From an uncultured Eubacteriales bacterium (GTDB lineage: Bacteria > Bacillota > Clostridia > Oscillospirales > Oscillospiraceae), in NCBI GenBank assembly GCA_900546615.1, contig URDJ01000034.1, forward strand, positions 1 to 30,376: a stretch of 30,376 nt of DNA, written 5' to 3'. The stretch's first letter is position 1, and each line of letters begins with the position of its first letter. The position numbers were made by a program, and so were the translations under genes. The notes beneath the pieces are model-generated. The model made no database searches. It saw nothing but the letters and a program-made list of their open reading frames with translations, and had not been told where the DNA came from. This document shows positions 14,103 to 21,843 of the stretch, in pieces.

Positions 14103-14651
14103 TCAGCCGAGGTTCTTTACGTATTCGATACCGGCTTTGAGGGCCTTGATGTTGCCCTCGAGGAAGCGGGCCTTCCTCTCGCCGAGCTCGACACGTATGG
14201 CTTCGATGATGGTGTCCTCGTCGATGACGTCGGGCTTTTTGGCGACATACGCACCGAGGAACACCACGTTCGCGCCCTTGGGGTTGCCGATCTGCTCGGC
14301 AATGTGGTTACAGGGGACGTAGACGACGTCGCAGTCGTCGCGGTTGGACTTCTCGTCTATAATACTGCTGTTCACGAGCAGCAGGCCGCCGGGCTTGACC
14401 TCGCTCTGGAACTTCAGCATGGACGGCAGGTTCATTGCCAGCACCGTGTCCGCGACCGAGATCAGCGGAGAGGCGACAGGCTTGTCGGAGACGACGACGG
14501 AGCAGTTGGCGGTGCCGCCGCGCATCTCAGGGCCGTAGGACGGCAGCCAGGAGACGTGCTTGCCGGACTCCATGCCGGCCTCTGCAAGGAACTTGCCTAT
14601 GAGCAGCATGCCCTGTCCGCCAAATCCGGCGAATATGCATTGTTCTTTCAT
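14103..14651 (-). CDS. 2-oxoacid:ferredoxin oxidoreductase, gamma subunit
   Basis: A 182-residue catalytic-gamma domain protein with GFGGQGMLLIGKFLAEAG near the N-terminus and SWLPSYGPEMRGGTANCSVV, both family signatures. In these complexes the gamma domain helps bind CoA and supports the alpha-beta TPP site. ATG at 14651 lies one base past the beta stop, so the two are coupled. Upstream in-frame start codons would enter the beta gene. Last gene of the operon. Cytoplasmic. Confidence 0.93.
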   Translation of the reverse strand: MKEQCIFAGFGGQGMLLIGKFLAEAGMESGKHVSWLPSYGPEMRGGTANCSVVVSDKPVASPLISVADTVLAMNLPSMLKFQSEVKPGGLLLVNSSIIDEKSNRDDCDVVYVPCNHIAEQIGNPKGANVVFLGAYVAKKPDVIDEDTIIEAIRVELGERKARFLEGNIKALKAGIEYVKNLG

Positions 14652-14652
14652 A

Positions 14653-15396
14653 TTACTCGGCCCCCTTATCCTTGTAGACTCCAAGCGGGTAGTACGGTAT
14701 CATGTTGTCCTCGAGCCACTTGAGCGCCTCGACCGGGCTCATGCCCCAGTTGGTCGGGCAGGTGGAGAGCACCTCGACGATGCTCAGGCCGTGGCCCTCC
14801 ATCTGGTACTTGAAGGCTTTGGTAATCGCTTTCTTGGCCTTCATGATGTTCGCCGTGGTGTTGAGCGCGACGCGCTCGGCGTAGTAGGTGCCGGGGATCT
14901 GGCTTAGCATCTCACAGATCTTGATGGGCGCGCCGGACCATTCCTCGCTGCGGCCGTAGGGGCTGGTGGTGGTCTTCTGGCCGATCAGGGTGGTCGGGGC
15001 CATCTGGCCGCCGGTCATGCCGTAGATGGCGTTGTTTATGAAGATGACGGTGAGCTTCTCACCCCTGTGGGCTGCGTGGACGATCTCGTTCGTGCCTATC
15101 GAGGCGAGGTCGCCGTCGCCCTGATAGGTGAACACGCAGGTACCCGGCATCACGCGCTTGACGCCGGTGGCGACCGCCGGGGCGCGGCCGTGCGCGGCCT
15201 CGTACATGTCGCAGTTGAAGTAGTTGTAGGCAAAGACGGAGCAGCCGACCGGGGCGACGCCGACGACGTTATCAGCCAGGCCCAGCTCCTCTATCGCCTC
15301 ACCGACGAGCCTGTGCGCTATGCCGTGGTTGCAGCCCGGGCAGTAGTGAAATACAGTGTCGGTGAGCATTTTGGTCTTTTCAAATACTACGGCCAT
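14653..15396 (-). CDS. 2-oxoacid:ferredoxin oxidoreductase, beta (TPP-binding) subunit
   Basis: A 247-residue subunit carrying the thiamine diphosphate site: YQGDGDLASIGTNEI followed by FINNAIYGMTGGQ (the GDGD...NN motif). The HYCPGCNHGIAHRL segment and a third conserved Cys in GVAPVGCSVF would ligate a [4Fe-4S] cluster as in VOR/KOR beta subunits. The start ATG shares one base with the alpha stop (TAATG). Substrate range (2-ketoisovalerate, 2-oxoglutarate or other branched 2-oxoacid) cannot be fixed from sequence. Confidence 0.94.
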   Translation of the reverse strand: MAVVFEKTKMLTDTVFHYCPGCNHGIAHRLVGEAIEELGLADNVVGVAPVGCSVFAYNYFNCDMYEAAHGRAPAVATGVKRVMPGTCVFTYQGDGDLASIGTNEIVHAAHRGEKLTVIFINNAIYGMTGGQMAPTTLIGQKTTTSPYGRSEEWSGAPIKICEMLSQIPGTYYAERVALNTTANIMKAKKAITKAFKYQMEGHGLSIVEVLSTCPTNWGMSPVEALKWLEDNMIPYYPLGVYKDKGAE

Positions 15397-16472
15397 TACA
15401 GTACCTCCCTCATGCTGAGCAGCTTCTCTTTGATCTCCTCAGGCGTCGGCATATGGCTGCCGTAGTGACCGAAGAAATCGACCTTCTGCTCTCCGTTCAC
15501 GGCGAGCTTCACGTCCTCGAGCATCTGGCCCGCGTTAAGCTCGACGTCGAGCACCGCCTTTACGCCCGGGGCGACGGCGGCGTCGTGCAGCGCCTTGTAC
15601 GGGAAGGGCCAGAGAGTGATGGGACGGATCAGCCCGACGTTGATGCCCTCCTCCTTGAGGTCGTCGATGGCGGACTTGCAGATACGCGCCACGGTGCCGA
15701 AGGCGGTGACGATGATCTCCGCATTCTCCATGTTGTAGGCCTCGAAGCGGATCTCGTTCTTCTCTATCTCCCTGTAGGTGGCCTGGAGCCTCTCGTTGAG
15801 GCCGTCAAGCTCCTCGACAGTTATATACAGGCTGTTGATGATGGCGCGACTGGGCTTATCCTTGGCGCCGTGGCCGTTAGCTGCCCAGGGCTTTTTGGTG
15901 TAGTCGATCTTGTATTCCTTCATCTCGGGCAGGACGACAGGCTCCATCATCTGACAGATCATGCCGTCGGCCACGACCATGACGGGGTTGCGGTACTTGT
16001 CGGCGGTGTCGAAGGCGACCTCCATGAGGTCGATGGCCTCCTGTACGGAGGCGGGGGCGAGGACGACGAGCCGGTAATCACCGTGGCCGCCGCCTTTGGT
16101 GGCCTGGAAGTAGTCGCCCTGGCCGGCCTGGATGGAGCCAAGGCCCGGGCCGCCGCGCATGACGTTCATGATGACGCAGGGCAGCTCGGAGGCGGCTATG
16201 TAGCTGATGCCCTCCTGCTTGAGGGACACACCGGGGGAGGAGGAGCTGGTCAGGACGCGCGCGCCGGTACCGGCAGCGCCGTAGACCATGTTGATGGCGC
16301 CGACCTCGCTCTCGGCCTGCAGGAAGCAGCCGCCGATCTCGGGCATGCGCGCCGACATATACTCGGGTATCTCAGTCTGAGGCGTGATCGGGTAGCCGAA
16401 GAAGTAACGGCAGCCTGCGCGAATGGCGGCCTCCGCTATGGCTTCGCTGCCCTTCATAAGAGTCAATGCCAT
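15396..16472 (-). CDS. vorB: 2-oxoacid:ferredoxin oxidoreductase, alpha subunit (VorB type)
   Basis: A 358-residue alpha subunit. It opens MKGSEAIAEAAIRAGCRYFF followed by GYPITPQTEIPEYMS, then has GARVLTSSSSPGVSLKQEG and GGPGLGSIQAGQGDYFQ, all standard for this family, whose members are commonly annotated as the 3-methyl-2-oxobutanoate enzyme. It performs oxidative decarboxylation of a 2-oxoacid to acyl-CoA, reducing ferredoxin. The pyrimidine-domain C-terminus is complete. Start ATG 16472 is preceded by a GGAGGA-like site. It follows the ferredoxin subunit by 12 bases. Confidence 0.93.
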   Translation of the reverse strand: MALTLMKGSEAIAEAAIRAGCRYFFGYPITPQTEIPEYMSARMPEIGGCFLQAESEVGAINMVYGAAGTGARVLTSSSSPGVSLKQEGISYIAASELPCVIMNVMRGGPGLGSIQAGQGDYFQATKGGGHGDYRLVVLAPASVQEAIDLMEVAFDTADKYRNPVMVVADGMICQMMEPVVLPEMKEYKIDYTKKPWAANGHGAKDKPSRAIINSLYITVEELDGLNERLQATYREIEKNEIRFEAYNMENAEIIVTAFGTVARICKSAIDDLKEEGINVGLIRPITLWPFPYKALHDAAVAPGVKAVLDVELNAGQMLEDVKLAVNGEQKVDFFGHYGSHMPTPEEIKEKLLSMREVL

Positions 16473-16484
16473 ATCTCGTTCCTC

Positions 16485-16694
16485 CTATTCCTTCTCAATG
16501 TGGATGACCACATCCGGACATGTGCGGGCGCAGGACGCGCAGGCTATGCAGGCCTCGATGTCGGTCATCTCGGCCGGATGGTAGCCTTTGGCGTTGAGCT
16601 TGGTCTTGGAGATCTGCAATATCTTCTTCGGGCAGGCCCTGACGCACAGCCCGCAGCCTTTGCAGCGCTCCTCGTTGATCGTGAGTTTTACCAT
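16485..16694 (-). CDS. 4Fe-4S ferredoxin, delta subunit of the oxidoreductase
   Basis: A 69-residue 2[4Fe-4S] protein with both complete clusters: CKGCGLCVRACPKK and CIACASCARTCP. It transfers electrons from the TPP centre to free ferredoxin. It lies first among the four complex subunits, as usual in VOR/KOR operons (delta-alpha-beta-gamma). A 54-base AT-rich gap separates it from the P-loop gene upstream; no convincing separate promoter was found there. Confidence 0.93.
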   Translation of the reverse strand: MVKLTINEERCKGCGLCVRACPKKILQISKTKLNAKGYHPAEMTDIEACIACASCARTCPDVVIHIEKE

Positions 16695-16748
16695 GCTTCT
16701 ACCTCATTTCTTATTATGATAAATTTCACAATGCGCGGCGTTCTTCCT

Positions 16749-17456
16749 TCACAGCCCCTCTTTCGTAAATGTCTCCCAGTCGCGATGCATGAAGGTCTCT
16801 ATCGCCATGGGAGTGCCGATGTATTTCGGGTCATGCCCCTCGCGGAGGAATCCTTCCAGCAGGTCCGGCCTGCCGGTCGTGTACAGCACGGGCACCCCCG
16901 AGCGCTCCGAGGCTTCGCGCACCACCTCGTAGCCGTCCCTGAGGTCCTCGGCACAGGCCAGCCTGGCCAGATTCGTGTTGTTTACAAAGCCTGTTACCTT
17001 CTGGCGTGAATGCCGCTCCATGCCCTCCATGAGAGAGATGAGCTTTTCCGGCGTCCCGGCCATGGGACGGCGCGTATTCACCACGTTCAGGACCTTCAGG
17101 CTGCCCTCCGGCAGCGCCGCAAAGTCCTCGTGATAGCGTCCCAGAGCCGTCGCGCCGGCAGGGTCGCCGCCGACGTCGAAGATGACGGTGTCCCAGTCAA
17201 GCGCAAAGGCGGAGGCTACCTCCGCCGGGAGGGAGAGCGTCTCCACGCTCGAGTGTACAAAGTTCGGCGACACCAGCCGTATCTCCCGGGACTTTATCAG
17301 GTTGCCCCTGTCAGTCAGCCGGAAATACGTGTTCACCATGTCGAGGTCTATAAGCTCCACCTTCTTGCCGGCGCGCGCCGCCTGAAAGGCGAAGTTCAGC
17401 GCCAGCTCGGTCTTGCCGCTGCCGTAGTTGCCTATGAGAACTATGACCTCTTTCAT
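16749..17456 (-). CDS. P-loop ATPase of the oxidoreductase operon
   Basis: A 235-residue SIMIBI-type NTPase. Walker A is GNYGSGKT (9-16), with VELIDLDMVNTYFRL and the Walker B-like VIFDVGGD further on. I do not recognise a named family; the closest impression is a CooC/ParA-like maturation ATPase. GGAGG lies about 8 bases upstream of ATG 17456. A longer in-frame extension upstream overlaps the reductase gene in another frame and has no family-like residues. Position between the reductase and the ferredoxin suggests a service role for the complex, such as cluster or cofactor delivery, which is inference. Confidence 0.75.
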   Translation of the reverse strand: MKEVIVLIGNYGSGKTELALNFAFQAARAGKKVELIDLDMVNTYFRLTDRGNLIKSREIRLVSPNFVHSSVETLSLPAEVASAFALDWDTVIFDVGGDPAGATALGRYHEDFAALPEGSLKVLNVVNTRRPMAGTPEKLISLMEGMERHSRQKVTGFVNNTNLARLACAEDLRDGYEVVREASERSGVPVLYTTGRPDLLEGFLREGHDPKYIGTPMAIETFMHRDWETFTKEGL

Positions 17457-17485
17457 TTCACAGACCTCCGAGTCCTTATCTTCCT

Positions 17486-18436
17486 TCAGCCGCGATATTG
17501 CTTTTCGTAGTTCCGCTCCATCGCCGCTATCACGCAGGCCGCCACGTCGTTGTACGGCGTCGGCACACCGAGCCTGCGGCCGTATTCCGCTATCGCCCCG
17601 TTCAGCACGGAGACCTCCGTCTGCCTGCGGTGTATCACCGCGTCCTGTGCCATGGAGGGGTAGTAGTCGCCCAGGTTCTCCCTGAGATTCCCGATGTCCG
17701 CCTCGATGAGCGGCCAGATATCGCCGATGCCCAGTGCCTTCGCCACGGCGCAGCCCTCGAGCCAGATGTTTTTCATGAGCCTGAAGCCCTGTTCGTCGTC
17801 CATGACATCGCGCACGCGCAGCCGCGTCAGCGTGCAGGCCGCATTGTAGCCGCAGTTGGTCACGGCCTTCTTCCAGAGCAGAAGCCTCACGTCCTCCTCG
17901 AAGCTCGCGCGGCAGCCGCCCGCCGTAAAGGTGTCGGCCAGATACCGCCCGGCCCTCTCGGTCAGCGGAGACTTCTCCGCCGCGCCGAAGAACATCTGCA
18001 CACCGCCCTCGGGCTTTGCCTCGCACACGCCCGGGCCGTGCAGCTCAGTACCTATCACCCCGGCCCCGTAGAGTATCCGGGACGCGGGCAGGTACTTCGC
18101 CAGCCGCTCCTCATTGCCCAGCCCGTTCTGCAGCGACACGAGCACCATCTCCGGCCCGACGCAGCGCATGACCTCCGGCATGACCATGTCCGTCTGCGTG
18201 GCCTTGACCATCAGGATGACGATGTCCATCACCGGCAGCTCCGCCGCGGACTCCGCCGTGCAGAAGCCCTCGAGCCGCTCCACCGCGCCCCGGCACCTGA
18301 ACTCAAGGCCGCGCGAGGCAATCGCTTCCATGTGCGCCCTGTACCTGTCGACAAGGTACATCTCCGCGCCGCCCCGGCGCAGATACGCCGCGAAGACGCT
18401 GCCCGCGGCGCCGGAGCCTATCATCGCGACCCTCAT
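17486..18436 (-). CDS. Ketopantoate reductase family (ApbA/PanE-like) dehydrogenase
   Basis: A 316-residue NAD(P)-dependent reductase. The Rossmann motif GSGAAGS begins at residue 7, IVILMVKATQTD and SLQNGLGNEERLA are ApbA/PanE hallmarks, and the C-terminal helical domain has WKKAVTNCGYNAACTLTRL with the catalytic Lys. Classical PanE reduces ketopantoate to pantoate. Paralogues act on other 2-oxoacids, so in an operon with a 2-oxoacid oxidoreductase the natural substrate may differ. Its ATG lies one base past the regulator stop. Confidence 0.88.
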   Translation of the reverse strand: MRVAMIGSGAAGSVFAAYLRRGGAEMYLVDRYRAHMEAIASRGLEFRCRGAVERLEGFCTAESAAELPVMDIVILMVKATQTDMVMPEVMRCVGPEMVLVSLQNGLGNEERLAKYLPASRILYGAGVIGTELHGPGVCEAKPEGGVQMFFGAAEKSPLTERAGRYLADTFTAGGCRASFEEDVRLLLWKKAVTNCGYNAACTLTRLRVRDVMDDEQGFRLMKNIWLEGCAVAKALGIGDIWPLIEADIGNLRENLGDYYPSMAQDAVIHRRQTEVSVLNGAIAEYGRRLGVPTPYNDVAACVIAAMERNYEKQYRG

Positions 18437-18437
18437 G

Positions 18438-19193
18438 CTACTTCCCCGACCGGTCCGATTTCTCCGACGAGCGCTTAACTATCCAGAAGGGGTCGTCGGT
18501 GTTGTCAGAGTAGGCCACGAAGTTGAGGCTGGCCTTGATGTGCTCGGCCATGGCCTGCCTCGCCAGCGCCGGGATGTGGAGCTTTATGGACGAAACTATG
18601 GCCCCGTGCTGATGTACGACCTGGCTGGACCAGGGATTCGACTGCTCGGGGCTGATGAATTTGGACCAGGAGCCCTGGTACATCGTGAGATTCGGCAGCA
18701 GCTCGTTGTAGCTGCGTATGAGGTACTTGTTGCCCGACGACTCCACTATTAGCTTGTGGAAGGGCATGTCGGTCTCCTTGAGCCGCTTGCCGTCCATCCT
18801 CGGCACAGCTTTTTTGAACTCGGTGGCGAGGGAATCCAGCTTGGCGATGGCCTCGGGCGAGGCTTTGTCGGCGCAGAGGGCGGCGGCCTCGCATTCGATG
18901 GCGGTGCGGGCGTCGTATAGGTCTATCATGTCGAGCAGGTTCATGTCCGTGACATAAAAGCCGCTGGTGTTGGGCCGGGTCTCGACGAAGCCTATGGCCT
19001 GCAGCCTGTTTATGGCCTCCACCACGGGCGTGCGGGAGATGCCCAGATCGGTGGCGATCTGGTTGATGTTGAGCTTCGACGCCGGCGGTATGTCGAGCAC
19101 CACGATCTGGTCGTAGAGTATCTGAGTGACCACCTCGCTAAGTTTGGCGAAGGGGTTGCTCTCAAGATAGTGTTCCAGTTTTTCCCGGTTCAT
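18438..19193 (-). CDS. GntR-family regulator, FadR/FCD type
   Basis: A 251-residue regulator. The winged helix-turn-helix covers about residues 15-85 (LNINQIATDLGISRTPVVEA then INRLQAIGFVETRPNTSGFY). The FCD ligand domain follows, with DLYDARTAIECEAAALCADK and ETDMPFHKLIVESSGNKYLI, including typical metal- and ligand-binding His. ATG 19193 is chosen because GAGGTGATT lies just upstream. FCD regulators usually repress and are released by carboxylic acids; as first gene here it likely controls its own operon. Confidence 0.92.
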   Translation of the reverse strand: MNREKLEHYLESNPFAKLSEVVTQILYDQIVVLDIPPASKLNINQIATDLGISRTPVVEAINRLQAIGFVETRPNTSGFYVTDMNLLDMIDLYDARTAIECEAAALCADKASPEAIAKLDSLATEFKKAVPRMDGKRLKETDMPFHKLIVESSGNKYLIRSYNELLPNLTMYQGSWSKFISPEQSNPWSSQVVHQHGAIVSSIKLHIPALARQAMAEHIKASLNFVAYSDNTDDPFWIVKRSSEKSDRSGK

Positions 19194-19270
19194 TACTAAA
19201 ATCACCTCGGGCCCAAAAACGTCGACATTGCCGTCCATTTGCACAAAAAACCAAGCTGATATCCACCATC

Positions 19271-19299
19271 AATTTACCACATTCCCAGTCAATTATCAA
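19271..19299 (-). promoter_or_regulatory. Promoter of the seven-gene operon
   Basis: On minus, TTGATA (opposite 19294-19299) and TAAATT (opposite 19271-19276) are 17 bases apart. The start would lie about 70 bases ahead of the regulator ATG. Confidence 0.5.
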
Positions 19300-19754
19300 G
19301 ATATGCGCACAATTACGGCAAATGCAGGGATATTGAGCTAAAAGGAATGCTTTTCAAAAAAGCAAAACTGAAGGACGTCTGAGAAAATGTACAAACCATG
19401 ACAAGGCTGAAAAATCGCTGATTTCATGCGGGTTTTGCAGCCCGTGTACCGGCCGGATGCAGTCTCCGGCGCCCCGTGGCATTGGTGCGGAAGATGCTTT
19501 TAAAAAGAAACAAAATACATTTTGTGCGAAAAGAAGTAAATTAAAACGGAGACAAGAGTGGCTGTGACGGAAGCGGGAGCAGACGGCGAAGCGTGGGGGC
19601 AAAAATGGAGCTAAAAGAATCAAAAATACCTGAAATGGCCGAAAAATTAGCTAAAACCGCAACCATTAAAGCGCCATTGCGCAGCCCGGCCCTCACCGCC
19701 GGCACGGGCCGCGCGCCGCCGGAAGAACTGATAAAAATTTTTGCGCTCTCCCCC
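19300..19754. other. Long intergenic region without a recognisable gene
   Basis: Divergent operons leave about 450 bases here. The left part is AT-rich. Small hairpins are visible, such as GCCGGA with TCCGGC near 19451-19470, and a GC-rich patch lies at about 19675-19725 just before the next promoter. Short frames on both strands lack ribosome binding sites and protein-like composition. A small RNA is possible but not shown. Confidence 0.6.
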
Positions 19755-19783
19755 TTGACAAAGCCATGATGGCATGGTATAGT
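19755..19783 (+). promoter_or_regulatory. Strong sigma-A promoter of the YtrA-type operon
   Basis: TTGACA (19755-19760) and TATAGT (19778-19783) are 17 bases apart, with the start expected near 19790, directly ahead of the palindromic operator. Confidence 0.88.
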
Positions 19784-19792
19784 TCAGCCACA

Positions 19793-19818
19793 GTTAGTTA
19801 ATTACTCAAGTAACTAAC
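19793..19818 (+). promoter_or_regulatory. Palindromic operator of the YtrA-type regulator
   Basis: GTTAGTTA (19793-19800) and TAACTAAC (19811-19818) are perfect inverted repeats. An inner palindrome, TTACT-CA-AGTAA (19802-19813), overlaps them. It sits at the transcription start and before the regulator gene, the usual spot for autorepression by GntR/YtrA proteins. Confidence 0.7.
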
Positions 19819-19840
19819 CGACACACCAGGAGGTGAGCCA

Positions 19841-20218
19841 ATGGCAGGCTTTGATGAGTCCAGACCGATCTTCCTTCAGCTTGCGGAGATGCTGGAGGAC
19901 GGGATAATTTCCGGCGCGTTTCCGGAGGAGGGGCAGATACCTTCCATCACGGAATACTCCGCCGCGCTGAAGATCAATCCCGCAACGGCGCTCAAGGGCA
20001 TCAACCTGCTCGTGGAGGATGGCCTCGTCTACAAGAAACGCGGCGTCGGCATGTTCGTCTCCACTGGCGCTAAGGAAAAACTGCTGCACAAGCGGCGCGA
20101 GAATTTTTATGTAAACCTGGCAAGGCCCACGGCGCAGGAGGCCAGAGCGCTCGGCCTCTCGCTTGAGGAGCTTCAGAAAATGATGGAAAGAGGATATAAA
20201 GATGGCGATAGAGCTTAA
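19841..20218 (+). CDS. GntR-family regulator, YtrA subfamily
   Basis: A 125-residue short regulator: winged helix-turn-helix over about residues 8-75 (RPIFLQLAEMLEDGIISGAF, then LKINPATALKGINLLVEDGL and KKRGVGMFV), then a roughly 45-residue helical dimerisation tail. This length is the YtrA type, which lacks a large effector domain and typically controls an adjacent ABC exporter. AGGAGGTGA precedes ATG 19841. The stop overlaps the ABC ATPase start by 17 bases. The signal is not readable from sequence; YtrA relatives often answer envelope stress or antibiotics. Confidence 0.93.
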   Translation: MAGFDESRPIFLQLAEMLEDGIISGAFPEEGQIPSITEYSAALKINPATALKGINLLVEDGLVYKKRGVGMFVSTGAKEKLLHKRRENFYVNLARPTAQEARALGLSLEELQKMMERGYKDGDRA

Positions 20219-21059
20219 AAACGTATCCAAAAGTTTCGGCGGCGTCCATGCGCTCTCTGACGTCAGCCTCTCATTCGGCGGCGGGAAGATATATGGCCTG
20301 CTCGGCCCGAACGGCGCGGGCAAGACGACGCTGCTGAACATAATAACGAACCGCCTCTACGCCGACTGCGGCGAGGTGCTGATAGACGGCGAATCCGCCC
20401 CGGGGCGCGACAGGGCACTCGGCAAGGTGTACATGATGGCGGAGCAGAACCTGTTCCCGGACAGCATGAAGGTGAAGGGCGCGCTGAAGATAACGGCGGA
20501 TTTCATCCCGAGCTTTGACCTTGAGCTGGCGATGGAGCTGGCGCAAAAGTTCGGCCTGCCGATGAACAAGAAGGTGAAGGCGCTCTCGACGGGCTACTCG
20601 AGCATACTCCGGCTGGTGCTGGCGCTCTCGGCGGGCACGCCCTACGTCATCTTCGACGAGCCGGTGCTGGGCCTGGACGCGCAGCACCGCGACATGTTCT
20701 ACCGCCTGCTGATGGAGCACTGCGGCGGCGGCGGGCAGACGGTCATCCTCTCGACCCACCTCATTCAGGAGGCCGCGCCGCTCATAGAGCATGCGGTCAT
20801 TATAAAGGGCGGGCGTATCCTGCGCGACGCCTCGGCTGAGGAGCTCACCGGCGCGGCGCACACGGTGACGGGCCCCGCCGGGCTGGTGGACAGCTACATC
20901 GCGGGCCGGCAGGTGCTGAACACTACGGCCATAGGCGGGCTCAAGACCGCCTGCGTCGAGGGCGAGCCCGACGCGCGCGTCCCCGCCGGCCTCGAGGTCA
21001 GCGCCATGGGCCTGCAGGACTACTTTATCAGTCTCATGAACGAGGAGGATGCGAAATGA
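20202..21059 (+). CDS. ABC transporter ATP-binding protein
   Basis: A 285-residue nucleotide-binding subunit. Walker A is GPNGAGKTT, Walker B YVIFDEPVLGLD, and the switch His is in VILSTHL. The signature loop is LSTGYSS in place of LSGGQ, as seen in some YtrB-like exporters. After the ATPase core about 60 residues form a C-terminal extension. AAAGAGGA lies 8 bases before ATG 20202. It overlaps the regulator upstream and the permease downstream (ATGA), so the three are coupled. Confidence 0.93.
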   Translation: MAIELKNVSKSFGGVHALSDVSLSFGGGKIYGLLGPNGAGKTTLLNIITNRLYADCGEVLIDGESAPGRDRALGKVYMMAEQNLFPDSMKVKGALKITADFIPSFDLELAMELAQKFGLPMNKKVKALSTGYSSILRLVLALSAGTPYVIFDEPVLGLDAQHRDMFYRLLMEHCGGGGQTVILSTHLIQEAAPLIEHAVIIKGGRILRDASAEELTGAAHTVTGPAGLVDSYIAGRQVLNTTAIGGLKTACVEGEPDARVPAGLEVSAMGLQDYFISLMNEEDAK

Positions 21060-21784
21060 ACTTCCTGCCAATTTTCAAATACCGGCTGAAGGACGACCTC
21101 AAGGCCGTGGGCGTGTTCCTGATAGTTACGTTGCTGTGCATGGTGCTGGTCATCTACGGCATCATGATAATGGTCTCGGAGATAAACGGCCGGGTGATTT
21201 CAAACTTTTCGATAGCCCTGACGGTGTTCTCGTTCGTCCTGGGCATTGTGACGGTGCGCGAGGACCTGCGCCTGGGCATACAGAACGGTGTTTCGCGCGG
21301 CACGAGCCTTGCAGCCTGCTTCACGGCCAATGTCGTGGCGTCGATGGTAGCGGCGCTGGGCGTGACGCTCGTTGAATGGCTGTCGGTCGCGACGCAGGAC
21401 ACGACGAACGCGGCGCTCATGAGCTTCTACGCCATGATCTACGGCGAGGACCTGAGCCTGTCAGGGCAGCTGCGTAGCTTCCTGCTGAGTTTTGTGTGGA
21501 GCGGCTCCGCGGTATTCGTGGGCAGCTTCCTGTCGCTGCTGTACTGGCGGCTCACGAAGCTGTGGCGCTGGATAGTGTCGCTGGGCATGGGCGCCGCGCT
21601 GCTGCTGCTCATGAACGCGACGCTGATAGTTGGCGGGTTCATGGACGCAGTGCTGAGCTTCTTCCGCTGGCTGGGCGAGGCCCCGCTGAACCTGAGCATG
21701 TTCCTAGTGGGCGTGGCGGTAGTGTTCGCGGTGTTCGACTGGCTCCTGACCCGCAAGGCCCCCATCACGGCGGCCACGGCCTGA
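21056..21784 (+). CDS. ABC transporter permease subunit
   Basis: A 242-residue membrane protein with about six hydrophobic segments, among them VGVFLIVTLLCMVLVIYGIM, FSIALTVFSFVLGIVTV, LGMGAALLLLMNATLIVGGF and FLVGVAVVFAVFDWLL. It has no recognised permease signature beyond topology, so the transported molecule is unknown. With the preceding ATPase it would make a homodimeric-permease exporter of the YtrBC kind. The start overlaps the ATPase stop. Confidence 0.85.
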   Translation: MNFLPIFKYRLKDDLKAVGVFLIVTLLCMVLVIYGIMIMVSEINGRVISNFSIALTVFSFVLGIVTVREDLRLGIQNGVSRGTSLAACFTANVVASMVAALGVTLVEWLSVATQDTTNAALMSFYAMIYGEDLSLSGQLRSFLLSFVWSGSAVFVGSFLSLLYWRLTKLWRWIVSLGMGAALLLLMNATLIVGGFMDAVLSFFRWLGEAPLNLSMFLVGVAVVFAVFDWLLTRKAPITAATA

Positions 21785-21790
21785 GTCCGA

Positions 21791-21843
21791 AAAGAAAAAC
21801 CTCGGGGCATCCTCAAAACTGAGGATGCCCCGAGGCCGTTTTT
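21791..21843. terminator. Bidirectional terminator between the ABC operon and the siroheme operon
   Basis: A 16-bp stem (21800-21815 with 21820-21835) has the loop AAAC. GTTTTTA follows on plus and a T-rich tract on minus (opposite 21790-21799). The operons converge here. Confidence 0.9.

Noticed and set aside
16695..16748. Separate promoter for the ferredoxin-alpha-beta-gamma genes
   Set aside because: The gap is AT-rich and contains -10-like sequence, but I could not find a -35 at proper spacing; read-through from the upstream genes is simpler.
15453..17009. 518-residue open frame on the plus strand across the oxidoreductase genes
   Set aside because: It is exactly antisense to alpha, ferredoxin and part of the ATPase gene, each with strong family motifs; the composition reflects the GC-rich opposite strand.
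19354..19623. 89-residue minus-strand frame in the long intergenic region
   Set aside because: No ribosome binding site, no family resemblance and unlikely composition; treated as chance.
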